A stretch of DNA of 64,000 nt from Marinobacter sp. F4218 (GCF_019443085.1 NZ_JAHZIL010000003.1:1736001-1800000); one strand, 5' to 3'. Positions 1 to 10,852 are shown, numbered from the stretch's first letter. Notes: generated by a model from the letters alone, not told the origin. Numbers and translations: made by a program.

Positions 1-2793
1 GCCTCGTCCATCAGCGACTGGACAAAATTCGAGGGCCTGGGAGAGGCCGCCGGCCAGGGCCTGAACGTGGTGATGTTCGGCGCGGCCGCCGCCGTGGTGT
101 TCTCGCTGATTGCCCAGATTGGCGAGCAGGTGGATTTCCTGCGGTTCATTCCGGAACCCCGGAACCGGGAGGAGAAACGCCGGTGGTGGGTGGCTGTGAT
201 GTCCGGTGGGCCGGGCTGGATCGTGATCGGCATGCTCAAGATCCTGGCCGGCTCCTTCCTGGCGGTACTGGCCCTGAACCAGGGCATATCGGCCACGGAG
301 GCGGCGGATCCGACCCAGATGTACGTGGTCGCCTTCAACTACATCACCCACTCGCCGGAGATCTCCCTGGCGATGGCGGGAATCTTCGTAATCCTGTGCC
401 AGCTCAAGATCAACGTCACCAACGCCTACGCCGGCTCCATCGCCTGGTCCAACTTCTTCTCCCGGCTCACCCACAGCCACCCGGGCCGGGTGGTATGGCT
501 GTTCTTCAACGTCGCCATTGCCCTGCTGGTCATGGAGCTGGGGGTCTACCGGGCACTGGAGGAAACCCTCGGCTTCTATGGCATCATCGCCATCGCTTGG
601 GTCGGCGCGCTGGTGGCGGACCTGGTGATCAACAAGCCGCTGGGGCTCAGCCCCAAACACATCGAGTTCAAGCGCGCGCACCTGTACGACATCAACCCAG
701 TGGGCGTCGGTGCCATGATCACCGCCTCGGTGGTGGGCATTACCTGCCACACCGGCGTCCTCGGCGACTACGCCGAAGCCCTGTCTCACTTCATTGCCAT
801 GGCGGTGGCGCTGATTACAGCGCCGTTGATCGCCTGGAAGACCGGCGGCCGGTTTTACACTGCGCGCCCGTTCACGCCCCTCGCCACCGACCACCAGCTG
901 GTGCAATGCACCATTTGTGAACACAGATTCGAACCGGAGGATGTCACCAGCTGCCCGGCCTATGCCGGCACCATCTGTTCGCTGTGCTGCTCGCTCGATG
1001 CCCGCTGCGGCGACGCCTGCAAACCCGGCGCCGGTTACCAGGAACAGCTCCAGCAATTTCTCGGCAAGCTGATGCCCGGTGCGCTCCTGAGCCGGCTCCA
1101 CTCCCGCCTCGGTCACTTCCTGAGCCTGCTGTTTCTGATCAATGGCCTGTCCGGCCTGCTGCTATCGCTGATCTACTTCAAGACGCCGGTGGCCTCGGCA
1201 CCCGAAGCCCTGCTGCTGTCCGTCACCCTGTGGAAGGTATTTTTCATCCTGGTGATTGTCACCGGGGTGATCTGCTGGCTGTTTGTGCTGGCCCACGAAA
1301 GCCGGGTGGTGGCGGAGGAAGAGTCCGGTCGTCAGACCCGGCTGCTGATGGAGGAAATTGTCGCTCACGAGCGCACCGATCAGGCCCTGCAGCAGGCCAA
1401 AGAGCAAGCGGAGGCAGCAAATGGCGCGAAAAGCCGCTATCTGACCGGCATCAGTCACGAACTCCGCTCACCACTGAATGCCATTCTCGGTTACGCCCAG
1501 TTGTTGGAGAACGATGACTCAGTCCCACCCCACCGGAAGGAGGCCCTGGGGGTGATTCGCCGCAGCGGTGAATACCTGGCCGATCTGATCGAGGGGCTGC
1601 TGGACATCTCCAAGATCGAGGCCGGGCGGCTGGACCTGCACCGGGACCAGGTGCGAATCGGGCTGCTGATGGAACAGCTGGTCACCATGTTCCAGCTGCA
1701 GGCCGAGGAGAAGGGCCTGGCGTTCGATTACCACTGCCCCTACCCGCTGCCGGAAATGGTGACCACGGACGAGAAACGCCTGCGCCAGATCCTGATCAAC
1801 CTGCTGTCGAACGCGATCAAGTACACCGACAGGGGCGAGGTATCCCTGACCCTGCGCTACCGGAGCCAGGTGGCGGAGTTCACCATCCGGGACACCGGTG
1901 AAGGCATAGCCCAGGAGAACATTGAACGCATCTTCCGGCCGTTCGAGCGTATCCGTACCCCGGGCCAGAGCCGCAGTGGCACCGGGCTTGGCCTGACCAT
2001 TACCCGCCTGCTCACCGAGATCATGGGCGGCGATATCTCGGTGGCCAGTGAACCCGGCCAGGGCAGCACCTTCAAGGTCAGCCTGATGCTCTCCAGCCTG
2101 CACAGCTCCAGTCCCCGATCGGTCAGCGCCCCGGCTCGTCGCATCTATGGCTATCACGGCACCCGGCGCAAGGTCCTGCTGGTGGACGACGATATCTCCC
2201 ACCGCCAGGTCATCCGCGCCATGCTGTCGCCGCTGGGTTTCGAGATTATCGACATCGGCAATGCCCTCAGGGTCGAGGAAACCGTGGCCGCCGAACGCCC
2301 GGACCTGGTGCTTCTGGACGTCTCCATGCCGGGCCGTACCGGCTGGGAGGTCCTCCAGCAGCTGCGGGCGGACAAACACGCCATGCCGGTGGTGATGGTG
2401 TCCGCCGATGCCAACGAGGGCCATCATGCCGCGGACTCACCGCGCCTGCACGACGGCTACATCATCAAGCCGGTGCGTCTGAACCTGTTACTGGACACCA
2501 TCGCCCGGGTGCTGGACCTGGAGTGGCGGTTCGAGAAGAGTGCCGAACCGCTGGCCGCCATCCCGGTGTCGGACACCGGTGACCTGCCCTTGCCCGCCAT
2601 GGCACATCGCCAGGTTCTGGCGGACCTGGCCCGAATCGGGCACCGCAAGGGGCTGCTGGAGGCGCTGCATGGCCTCAAGCATCGGGGCGAGGCCGAAGAA
2701 CGCTTTACCGACGAACTGACCCAACTCACCAATGATTTTCAGTTTGAAAAAATTCTGGAATTACTCGAGGTAGCCGAACATGAAGCTTCATGA
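1..2793 (+). CDS. Transporter-fused hybrid sensor histidine kinase, 5' end outside window
   Basis: The frame is open from base 1, so the N-terminus lies outside the window and 930 residues are visible. Visible residues 1 to about 300 are hydrophobic and resemble an NCS1 (purine/cytosine-type) permease. A cysteine-rich patch (eight Cys, beginning CTIC) follows at nt 906-1020, then two more membrane segments and a coiled-coil linker. The kinase core shows the phospho-acceptor His at visible residue 486 (ISHELRSPLNAI), an N-box (NLLSNAIKYT) and G-boxes (DTGEGI, GTGLGL). A receiver domain has its likely phospho-Asp at visible residue 773 (LLDVSMPG), and about 130 residues follow. The architecture parallels transporter-kinase fusions such as CbrA, which senses nutrient status, but those carry SSS rather than NCS1 modules. 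The ligand is unknown. It overlaps the next gene by 14 nt, which points to co-translation with a cognate regulator. Confidence 0.88.
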   Translation, partial: ASSISDWTKFEGLGEAAGQGLNVVMFGAAAAVVFSLIAQIGEQVDFLRFIPEPRNREEKRRWWVAVMSGGPGWIVIGMLKILAGSFLAVLALNQGISATEAADPTQMYVVAFNYITHSPEISLAMAGIFVILCQLKINVTNAYAGSIAWSNFFSRLTHSHPGRVVWLFFNVAIALLVMELGVYRALEETLGFYGIIAIAWVGALVADLVINKPLGLSPKHIEFKRAHLYDINPVGVGAMITASVVGITCHTGVLGDYAEALSHFIAMAVALITAPLIAWKTGGRFYTARPFTPLATDHQLVQCTICEHRFEPEDVTSCPAYAGTICSLCCSLDARCGDACKPGAGYQEQLQQFLGKLMPGALLSRLHSRLGHFLSLLFLINGLSGLLLSLIYFKTPVASAPEALLLSVTLWKVFFILVIVTGVICWLFVLAHESRVVAEEESGRQTRLLMEEIVAHERTDQALQQAKEQAEAANGAKSRYLTGISHELRSPLNAILGYAQLLENDDSVPPHRKEALGVIRRSGEYLADLIEGLLDISKIEAGRLDLHRDQVRIGLLMEQLVTMFQLQAEEKGLAFDYHCPYPLPEMVTTDEKRLRQILINLLSNAIKYTDRGEVSLTLRYRSQVAEFTIRDTGEGIAQENIERIFRPFERIRTPGQSRSGTGLGLTITRLLTEIMGGDISVASEPGQGSTFKVSLMLSSLHSSSPRSVSAPARRIYGYHGTRRKVLLVDDDISHRQVIRAMLSPLGFEIIDIGNALRVEETVAAERPDLVLLDVSMPGRTGWEVLQQLRADKHAMPVVMVSADANEGHHAADSPRLHDGYIIKPVRLNLLLDTIARVLDLEWRFEKSAEPLAAIPVSDTGDLPLPAMAHRQVLADLARIGHRKGLLEALHGLKHRGEAEERFTDELTQLTNDFQFEKILELLEVAEHEAS

Positions 2794-3685
2794 GGACCGG
2801 AAAACCGTCGTGATGGTCGTGGATGACGCGGTCGACTCCATTCGCATGATCAACGATGCCCTCGAGGAAGCGGGCATGACCGTATTGGTGGCGCTGGAAG
2901 GCAATCAGGCCCTCACCATCAGCCAGAACATCACACCGGATGTGGTGCTGATGGATGCGCTCATGCCGCACATGGACGGTTTTGAAACCTGCCGGCGGCT
3001 GAAGGAGAACCCGGCGTTCACCGACATTCCCATCATCTTCATGACCGGCCTGAGTGACACCGAACACGTGGTCATGGGTCTGAACGCCGGCGGGGTGGAC
3101 TATGTCACCAAGCCCATCAACACCACGGAACTGCTGGCGCGCATGGACGTGCACCTGACCAATGCCCGGATGACCCGCAGCGCCCGCAATGCCCTCGACA
3201 CGGCCGGCCAGAACCTGTTTGCGGTGGACCGGGAAGGCAACCTGCTCTGGGGCACGCCGCAGGTCTGCCGGTGCCTGCCCGACAGCAGTCATCCGGAGTT
3301 CCCGGATGTCCGGGCACGGCTGGAAGAGTGGCTCAGCCACAATCTGGAGCCGGGGCATGTCATGCCGTTGCGGGCCCTGGATACCCCCCGGTCGGTGGAG
3401 TACCTGGCGCTGGTGGACGGCCGCGAGTACCTGCTCCGGCTGAAGACACCGCAGAACCAGAACAGCGCCGCTGCGGCCCTGCGGGAGCGATTCCAGCTGA
3501 CCCTGCGGGAATCGGACGTGCTACTGTGGATTGCCAATGGCAAGACCAACCGGGAAATCGGGCAGATTCTGGACATGAGCCCACGCACGGTAAACAAGCA
3601 CCTGGAACAGGTCTTCCGGAAGCTGGGTGTGGAAAACCGGACCGCCGCAGCCGCCAGCGCCATCCGCCTGCTGGCAACCCAGTAG
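2780..3685 (+). CDS. Response regulator, receiver plus LuxR-type HTH
   Basis: This 301-residue protein has an N-terminal receiver domain with an acidic pair near residue 15, phospho-Asp at residue 59 (VVLMDALMPHMDG) and the conserved Lys in DYVTKPIN near residue 110. A middle section of about 100 residues has no recognised fold. The C-terminal LuxR/NarL HTH runs LTLRESDVLLWIANGKTNRE to TVNKHLEQVFRKLGVENR. The gene starts inside the last codons of the hybrid kinase, so it is probably its cognate output regulator. The middle section makes it longer than the usual 210-220 residue NarL-type regulators. Target genes cannot be read from the sequence. Confidence 0.9.
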   Translation: MKLHEDRKTVVMVVDDAVDSIRMINDALEEAGMTVLVALEGNQALTISQNITPDVVLMDALMPHMDGFETCRRLKENPAFTDIPIIFMTGLSDTEHVVMGLNAGGVDYVTKPINTTELLARMDVHLTNARMTRSARNALDTAGQNLFAVDREGNLLWGTPQVCRCLPDSSHPEFPDVRARLEEWLSHNLEPGHVMPLRALDTPRSVEYLALVDGREYLLRLKTPQNQNSAAAALRERFQLTLRESDVLLWIANGKTNREIGQILDMSPRTVNKHLEQVFRKLGVENRTAAAASAIRLLATQ

Positions 3686-3758
3686 GCGCGTTCGGGCACT
3701 TTTAAGCACTCGGGCTGTCTCCCCGGTAACCCACGCGAATTCCGCAGAGGAGACCCAT

Positions 3759-4499
3759 GTGCGTCTGACGGCACTGAAATCACTGATTCCCGCACTGGCC
3801 CTGGCCACCAGCCCCTGGCTGGCCCCCGCTGCACAGGCGGAAGGCACTGACTTACCTGCCTTCTCCGAGATCGAAACCCTGGGGGGCAACTCCGGCTGGG
3901 AGCCCCTGGAATTCCCCAAGATTGACCGGCATTCCCGCTACGAACTGGTGACCGACGAGGGCATACAGGTGGTCCGGGCCCGGACGGCCGGTGGGGCCTC
4001 CGGGATGATCACCCGGCTGGAACTGCGGCCAGGGGATTCGCTGGTTCTGCGCTGGCGCTGGAAGGTATCGAACGTATTTGAGCAGGGCAATGCCCGTAAA
4101 AAGTCCGGCGACGACTACCCGGCACGGATCTACGTGGCGTTCAAATTCCAGCCCGAGAAAGCCGGTTTTTTTGAACGGGCCAAGCGCAAGGCCGTCGAGG
4201 TACTGTTTGGTGAAAGCCTGCCGGGCAACGCCCTCAACTACATCTGGGCCAATACCCTGCCCGAGGGCGAGTTTGTCCCCAACCCCTACACCGACAAGAC
4301 CATGATGGTGGCGGTAAATTCGGGGAGCGAACGGGCGGGTGCATGGGTCACGGTAGAACGGGATATCGTCGCGGATTACCACCGAGCGTTCGGGGAGGCG
4401 CCCCCACCCGTGGTCGGCATTGCCATCATGTCGGATTCGGACAACACCGGGGAAACGGCCACGGCCTGGTACGGCGACATCGGGCTGTCGACCGAATGA
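3759..4499 (+). CDS. DUF3047 family exported protein
   Basis: The likely start is the GTG at 3759, placed 6 nt after an AGGAGA motif. It gives a 246-residue product with a clear signal peptide (hydrophobic run ending APAAQA near residue 27). The frame stays open upstream into the previous gene, but those residues do not look like a protein of their own. The mature part has the LRWRWKVSNVFEQGNARKKS and DDYPARIYVAFKF motifs typical of DUF3047. No enzymatic role is established for the family. The gene lies 73 nt after the response regulator on the same strand and converges on the next gene with a 15 nt gap. Confidence 0.8.
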   Translation: MRLTALKSLIPALALATSPWLAPAAQAEGTDLPAFSEIETLGGNSGWEPLEFPKIDRHSRYELVTDEGIQVVRARTAGGASGMITRLELRPGDSLVLRWRWKVSNVFEQGNARKKSGDDYPARIYVAFKFQPEKAGFFERAKRKAVEVLFGESLPGNALNYIWANTLPEGEFVPNPYTDKTMMVAVNSGSERAGAWVTVERDIVADYHRAFGEAPPPVVGIAIMSDSDNTGETATAWYGDIGLSTE

Positions 4500-4514
4500 G
4501 GTCGACGGCCCAAG

Positions 4515-5345
4515 CTAGCGGTACTGTTCCGGAAAGCCGGGAATGATGTACGCCGGCATGACGGTCCGCACCCCGGGTACTTCGCCTTTCTCGGCCAGTC
4601 GCAGATAGGCGTCGTCGAACTCCTCCCTCAGGATCGCCGCGCGTGGGCGGGCGAGGGAAAACAGCCAGGCCACGTTGCGACTGCGCACTTCCGTTTCGCC
4701 AATCTTCTCATCAGCGGGCCCATCCAGGATTTCCAGCACCGGCTCCCGGTAGTCGAGCAGATAGTCTCCCCGGTTACGCTTGAGCATATCGATGGCTGAG
4801 CGGTGGTTGGGGGCTTCGGTGATGCGAATGTCCTCGACGTCATTCAGCCAGTTGATCAGCCCCGCGTAGGTGTAACCGCCGATCACGATCACGGTCTTGC
4901 CCCGGAGCTGGTTGAAATTCTCCAGTGGACGCATCTTGTTCTGACTGTACCAGGCACTCAGCTGGATCGGCATCGGGCTGGCCCAGCTTTCCAGCACTTC
5001 GCCATCGAGGGTGGGGATATCCGTCGGCCCCGGCCAGAGGTCGATCAAGCCGTTACGCAGGTATAGGTAGACCCGGCTTACCGGCAGGTAAATGAACTCC
5101 GGGGTGTAACCGGCTTCGATGGCGACCTTCCGGGTGATCTCCATCATCGCCCCGTCCGCCTCACCGGCTTCATTCCGGTACGAGAGCGGCGGAAACTCCA
5201 CGTAGGCGATGCGCAGGGTTTTCGATGCGGCCTCTTCGCCCGAGGCAATCGATGGCCAGGCCAGGACAGACACCAGGAGCCACAGGGCGAAGGTGGCGAA
5301 GCCAGCGGGATTCGATGCGGGGCGACGGATACAGCAGCTGTTCAT
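4515..5345 (-). CDS. Periplasmic solute-binding protein, SBP_bac_3 type
   Basis: The 276-residue product has a signal peptide (hydrophobic stretch at residues 16-35, cleavage near IASGEE). A family 3 solute-binding fold follows, beginning LRIAYVEFPPLSYRNEAGEA, with the LYLRNGLIDLWPGPTDIP segment and a second lobe starting LRGKTVIVIGGYTY. No permease or ATPase gene is nearby, so it is either an orphan binding protein or a sensor-type relative that works without an ABC importer. Ligand unknown. It lies convergent with the DUF3047 gene. Another member of the superfamily is encoded at 39229-39975. Confidence 0.78.
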   Translation of the reverse strand: MNSCCIRRPASNPAGFATFALWLLVSVLAWPSIASGEEAASKTLRIAYVEFPPLSYRNEAGEADGAMMEITRKVAIEAGYTPEFIYLPVSRVYLYLRNGLIDLWPGPTDIPTLDGEVLESWASPMPIQLSAWYSQNKMRPLENFNQLRGKTVIVIGGYTYAGLINWLNDVEDIRITEAPNHRSAIDMLKRNRGDYLLDYREPVLEILDGPADEKIGETEVRSRNVAWLFSLARPRAAILREEFDDAYLRLAEKGEVPGVRTVMPAYIIPGFPEQYR

Positions 5346-5434
5346 GGCTTCCAGTTCATGTGATCGCTTTTAGCAGAGCTTATCAGACCGGAAAAATTGT
5401 GCACGGACAGCTGCCTCAAAATAACAAAGGGCCC

Positions 5435-6940
5435 TCAGATGTGGTTGACCACCATGTACAGGCCGACACCACCCATCACCAGGGTATAGGGAAAAGCCAT
5501 GATCACCATGCGCCCGTACGACAGGCGAACCAGGGGCGCAATGGCCGAGGTCAGCAGGAACAGGAACGCAGCCTGGCCATTGGGGGTGGCGACACTGGGC
5601 AGGTTGGTGCCGGTGTTGATGGCGATGGCCAGGTCCTGGAAATGCTCGTAGCTGATGCTGCCGGCATCCAGCGCCTGTTTTACTTCGCTGATGTACACGG
5701 TGGCCACGAAGACGTTGTCGCTGATCATGGAGAGCACACCGTTGGCAATGAAGAACATGCCAGGCTGTTGACCCTCGGGCAGGGACAGGACGTAATCGAT
5801 GATCGGCTTGAACAGGTGCTGCTCGTGGATCACCGCCACCACGGCGAAAAACACCACCAGCAGGGAGGTAAATGGCAGGGATTCCTGGAACGCCTTACCG
5901 ATCTGGTGTTCATCGGTGATGCCGGTGAACGAGGTGATCAGGATGATCACCAACAGGCCGATCAGGCCAACCTCGGCCAGGTGAAAGGCGAGACCGACCA
6001 CCAGAATGCCGGCGGCGATGGCCTGCACCCAGAGCGCGGCCTGATCGGCCTTGGTGCGCTTGGCCCGTTCGTTCTCGGCAAATTCTTCCAGCACCTGACG
6101 GACCGGCCTGGGCAAACGCCCGCCGTAACCAAACCAGCGCAGCTTCTCCAGGGCCCAACAGGTAAACAGGCCGGCCGCGAGCACCGGCAGGCTGACCGGC
6201 GCCATGTGCAGGAAGAAACCGGCGAAATCCCAATCCACCACCTTGGCAATCAACAGGTTCTGGGGCTCACCCACCATGGTGGCAACCCCGCCCAGGGCGG
6301 TACCGATGGCACCGTGCATCAACAGGCTGCGCAGGAAGGCCCGGAAGTTTTCCAGATCCTCCCGGTGCAGTTCGACCACCTCCTCGTCACTGCCGGCGTT
6401 GTGGTCTTTGTGGTGATAGCCCTTCCCGGACGCCACCTTGTGGTAGACCGAGTAGAAACCCACGGCCACGCTGATGATCACCGCGGTGACGGTCAGGGCA
6501 TCCAGAAATGCGGACAGCACGGCAGCGGCGCTGCAGAACAGCAGGGACAACGCCGACTTGGAGCGCACCCCCACCAGGATCTGGGTAAAGGTCACCAGCA
6601 GCAACTCTTTCATGAAGTAGATGCCGGCCACCATGAACATCAACAGCAGAATCACCGGGAAGTTGGTGAGCACTTCGAGGTACACCGCGTCCGGCGTGGT
6701 CAGGCCGATGAGCAACGATTCCACCGCCAGCAGGCCGCCCGGCAACAGCGGGTAGCATTTCAGCGCCATGGCGAGGGTGAAAATGAACTCTGCGATCAGG
6801 AGCCAGCCGGCGGTCCCCGGCCCCAACAGATACATCACGATAGGGTTGGCGATCAGGAACAGCAGGATGACCTGTTTGTACCAGACTGGCGCCTTGCCAA
6901 GGAAATTGTGGGTAAAGCCGGAGATGACGGTTGTGGGCAT
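5435..6940 (-). CDS. nhaB: Na+/H+ antiporter NhaB
   Basis: The 501-residue polytopic membrane protein matches NhaB in length (the E. coli protein has 513) and in sequence character. It opens with a short cytoplasmic stretch ([14 protein letters not shown]) and has at least ten hydrophobic segments. One of these is the family-type segment [20 protein letters not shown], and another is [13 protein letters not shown]. It should expel Na+ in exchange for protons across the inner membrane, as expected in a marine or halotolerant cell. It stands alone; the upstream 200 nt hold no recognisable promoter. Confidence 0.93.
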   Translation of the reverse strand: MPTTVISGFTHNFLGKAPVWYKQVILLFLIANPIVMYLLGPGTAGWLLIAEFIFTLAMALKCYPLLPGGLLAVESLLIGLTTPDAVYLEVLTNFPVILLLMFMVAGIYFMKELLLVTFTQILVGVRSKSALSLLFCSAAAVLSAFLDALTVTAVIISVAVGFYSVYHKVASGKGYHHKDHNAGSDEEVVELHREDLENFRAFLRSLLMHGAIGTALGGVATMVGEPQNLLIAKVVDWDFAGFFLHMAPVSLPVLAAGLFTCWALEKLRWFGYGGRLPRPVRQVLEEFAENERAKRTKADQAALWVQAIAAGILVVGLAFHLAEVGLIGLLVIILITSFTGITDEHQIGKAFQESLPFTSLLVVFFAVVAVIHEQHLFKPIIDYVLSLPEGQQPGMFFIANGVLSMISDNVFVATVYISEVKQALDAGSISYEHFQDLAIAINTGTNLPSVATPNGQAAFLFLLTSAIAPLVRLSYGRMVIMAFPYTLVMGGVGLYMVVNHI

Positions 6941-7199
6941 TGCGGGTTTCTTCTAAAAAAACGGGTTACTGGAAGGGTGCGGCAGAAAGCCCGCATCTTC
7001 CTTGATATTTGTGTACCGGGGTATGGTCCGAAGGTACGCTTTGCGACCACTTTTGGTCCTGGCAACAAGAACGCACGGAGGGGTCAGCCACCCGCAAGAC
7101 ATTCGTACCATTACAGGAATACAGTGAAAACGCTGGCCGCATTTTAACCGATTTCTAGCGCCATGCGGGCACCGGGGTCAAAAAATAAAACAGAACCGC

Positions 7200-7373
7200 C
7201 TAACGATGCTTCCACTCCGGGGTTCGTTTTTCCAGGAACGCATCCAGCGCTTTCAACGCGTCCGACAGCTCCGACATCAGGGCGTTGTTCAGCGCATTGT
7301 GCACTTTCGGGCGATTCAGCCTGATCAACGCAACCGCACCGTCCCTCTCTAGCAATATGTTGTTGTATGTCAT
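7200..7373 (-). pseudogene. Internally deleted enoyl-CoA hydratase remnant (possible badK)
   Basis: This short frame encodes 57 residues and begins with ATG 6 nt after a GGAG ribosome site. Residues 1-43 are a good crotonase N-terminus (GAVALIRLNRPKVHNALNNA, then LMSELSDALKALD). The frame then passes directly into a typical crotonase C-terminal tail, FLEKRTPEWKHR, and stops. About 200 residues of the fold, including the oxyanion-hole glycines and catalytic acids, are missing, and the reading frame is kept. The likely history is an in-frame internal deletion of a complete hydratase gene. The N-terminal part resembles cyclohex-1-ene-carboxyl-CoA hydratase (BadK), the one ring-degradation step missing from the facing operon. 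The parent identity is inference. Confidence 0.75.
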
Positions 7374-7395
7374 GACATCTCCGGATCACCAAATC

Positions 7396-7423
7396 AAAAT
7401 AAAACCCAAAATACCTTTGTAAA
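7396..7423 (-). promoter_or_regulatory. Possible promoter of the hydratase remnant
   Basis: On the minus strand TTTACA (7423-7418) and TATTTT (7401-7396) are separated by 16 nt, a weak sigma70-like pair lying 22 nt upstream of the remnant's start codon. The -35 element lies inside the palindrome at 7411-7429, so a regulator bound there would block it. Confidence 0.35.
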
Positions 7424-7429
7424 AGGTAT
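7411..7429. promoter_or_regulatory. Perfect 8-bp inverted repeat, candidate BadR operator
   Basis: ATACCTTTGTAAAAGGTAT has two perfect 8-nt arms and a 3-nt centre, a size suited to a MarR-family dimer. It sits between the divergent hydratase remnant and aliA, about 40 nt upstream of the aliA -35 box. The operon's last gene encodes a MarR regulator, so an operator is expected here; the assignment itself is inference. Confidence 0.5.
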
Positions 7430-7467
7430 CCCAGGAGTCTTAGCCAACCCAATTATAAAGCAATATG

Positions 7468-7497
7468 TTGACATATAATTTTCAAGAGGCGTATGTT
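7468..7497 (+). promoter_or_regulatory. Predicted promoter of the ali/bad operon
   Basis: A perfect TTGACA (-35, 7468-7473) is followed 18 nt later by TATGTT (7492-7497), giving a predicted transcript start near 7504 and a leader of about 68 nt before aliA. The -35 is embedded in a smaller palindrome, ATATGT-TG-ACATAT (7463-7476), which is a second operator candidate. Confidence 0.5.
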
Positions 7498-7571
7498 GAA
7501 TGACACCGTAGTGGTCCGTATTGGACCGATCGCCAATGACCAGCAAAAACCGACAACAACAGGTGAATTAC

Positions 7572-9236
<1,665 letters not shown>

Positions 9237-9269
9237 CCCGTTTACCGACACACACAGGAGCACACCATC

Positions 9270-10037
9270 ATGAGAGGCCTCAACGGAAAAACAGTCATCG
9301 TCACCGGTGGCGGCGGCGGCATTGGCCGCGCCGTATGCCTGCGCTTTGCCGAGGAAGGCAGCCTGGTGGCCGTTCTGGACCGGGACGAGGGGGCGGCTCA
9401 GGCCACCGTCGATCGGATCACCGAAGCCGGCGGAAAGGGCCGGGCCTACACCGCGGACATCACCGATTACGCCGCCATCACCGAAACCGTCGCAGCCATC
9501 GAGAATGACCTGGGCGTGCCCACCGTTCTGGTCAACAACGCCGGTTTCGACCGCTTCCTGCCCTTCCTCAAGACAGACCCCAAACTCTGGGATCAGTTGA
9601 TTGCGGTGAACCTGACCGGTGCTCTGAACATGCACCACGTGGTGCTGCCCCGGATGGTGGCGGCCGGTGGCGGCAAGGTCGTCAACGTGGCCTCGGACGC
9701 CGCCCGGGTCGGCTCCTCCGGCGAATCCGTCTACGCCGCCTGCAAGGCCGGCCTGGTGGGCTTCAGCAAAACCGTTGCCCGGGAACTGGCCACCAAGAAC
9801 GTGTGCCTGAACGTGGTCTGCCCCGGCCCCACCGATACCGCCCTGCTCAAGGGCGTCGCCGAAAGCGCCCCGAATCCGGAAAAACTGCTGGAAGCCTTTC
9901 GCAACGCGGTACCCATGAAGCGGCTGGCGCAGCCGGAGGACTACCCGGGGGTGATTGCCCTGCTTGCCAGTGATGACGCCAACTTTATTACCGGCCAGGT
10001 CATCAGTGTATCCGGTGGCCTGACCATGGCCGGCTGA
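9270..10037 (+). CDS. badH: 2-hydroxycyclohexanecarboxyl-CoA dehydrogenase (SDR)
   Basis: A classical short-chain dehydrogenase of 255 residues, the same length as R. palustris BadH as far as I recall. The cofactor loop is TGGGGGIGR (residues 12-20), the NNAG motif is near residue 89, and the catalytic set is Ser142, Tyr155 and Lys159 (YAACK). It should oxidise 2-hydroxycyclohexane-1-carboxyl-CoA to the 2-keto compound with NAD+, supplying the substrate of the next gene. It lies 33 nt after aliA with an AGGAG ribosome site. Sequence alone would allow a FabG-like role; the operon context favours BadH. Confidence 0.78.
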   Translation: MRGLNGKTVIVTGGGGGIGRAVCLRFAEEGSLVAVLDRDEGAAQATVDRITEAGGKGRAYTADITDYAAITETVAAIENDLGVPTVLVNNAGFDRFLPFLKTDPKLWDQLIAVNLTGALNMHHVVLPRMVAAGGGKVVNVASDAARVGSSGESVYAACKAGLVGFSKTVARELATKNVCLNVVCPGPTDTALLKGVAESAPNPEKLLEAFRNAVPMKRLAQPEDYPGVIALLASDDANFITGQVISVSGGLTMAG

Positions 10038-10069
10038 ACGGCCTTTTTCACAAATACGGAGAACCGACC

Positions 10070-10852
10070 ATGACCTACGAAGACATCCTGTACGACGAAA
10101 CCGACGGCATCGCGACCATCACCATCAACCGCCCGGAACGCTATAACGCCTTCCGCGGACAGACATGCATGGAACTGATCGACGCCTTCAATCGCGCTGG
10201 CTGGAACAAGGACATCGGGGTGATCGTCTTTACCGGCGCCGGCGAGAAGGCCTTCTGTACCGGCGGCGATCAGGGTGCTCACGAAGGCCAGTACGATGGC
10301 CGCGGACTGATCGGCCTGCCGGTGGAGGAACTGCAACGCCTGATCCGGGAAGTGCCCAAGCCGGTCATCGCCCGGGTGAACGGCTTCGCCATCGGCGGCG
10401 GCCATGTCCTGCATGTGATCTGCGACCTGAGCATCGCCTCGGAAACCGCCATCTTCGGCCAGGTCGGCCCCAAGGTGGGCTCGGTTGATCCGGGGTTCGG
10501 TACCGCCTACCTGGCACGGGTGGTGGGCGAAAAGCGGGCCCGGGAAATCTGGTACCTGTGCCGCAAGTATTCCGCCCAGCAGGCGCTGGAATGGGGGCTG
10601 GTGAATGCGGTGGTCCCGCCGGAGCAGCTGGATGAGGAAGTCCGCCAATGGTGCGACGAGATCCTCGAAAAGAGCCCCACGGCCCTGAGCATCGCCAAGC
10701 GGTCCTTCAACGCCGACAGCGACAACATCGCCGGCATCGGCGCCCTCGGCATGCAGGCCCTGAGCCTTTACTACGACACCGACGAGTCCAAAGAGGGCGT
10801 GAGCGCCTTCAAGGAAAAGCGAAAGCCCGAGTTCCGCAAGTACTACAAGTAG
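10070..10852 (+). CDS. badI: 2-ketocyclohexanecarboxyl-CoA hydrolase (crotonase family)
   Basis: A crotonase-fold protein of 260 residues with features of the MenB/BadI branch. These include the GGDQ segment (residues 65-68), the oxyanion-hole region VNGFAIGGGHVL, and the extended C-terminus ending EFRKYYK. BadI hydrolytically opens the ring of 2-ketocyclohexane-1-carboxyl-CoA to pimelyl-CoA, the committed ring-cleavage step. MenB (naphthoate synthase) is the closest alternative, but no menaquinone gene lies nearby and the BadH and AliB neighbours argue against it. It follows badH by 32 nt and precedes aliB by 21 nt. Confidence 0.83.
   Translation: MTYEDILYDETDGIATITINRPERYNAFRGQTCMELIDAFNRAGWNKDIGVIVFTGAGEKAFCTGGDQGAHEGQYDGRGLIGLPVEELQRLIREVPKPVIARVNGFAIGGGHVLHVICDLSIASETAIFGQVGPKVGSVDPGFGTAYLARVVGEKRAREIWYLCRKYSAQQALEWGLVNAVVPPEQLDEEVRQWCDEILEKSPTALSIAKRSFNADSDNIAGIGALGMQALSLYYDTDESKEGVSAFKEKRKPEFRKYYK

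Noticed and set aside
5225..7147. Very long open frame on the plus strand opposite nhaB
   Set aside because: Composition is dominated by Gln, His, Gly and Asp, as expected from the antisense of a GC-rich membrane protein; nhaB on the other strand is a clear family member.
7367..7378. Perfect 12-bp palindrome ATGTCATGACAT over the remnant's start codon
   Set aside because: It includes the start codon and lies downstream of the predicted promoter; could be a regulatory site but chance is as likely.
7144..7452. 102-residue minus-strand frame around the hydratase remnant
   Set aside because: It is a different frame from the remnant. The crotonase-like residues are only in the frame at 7200-7373, which also has the ribosome site.
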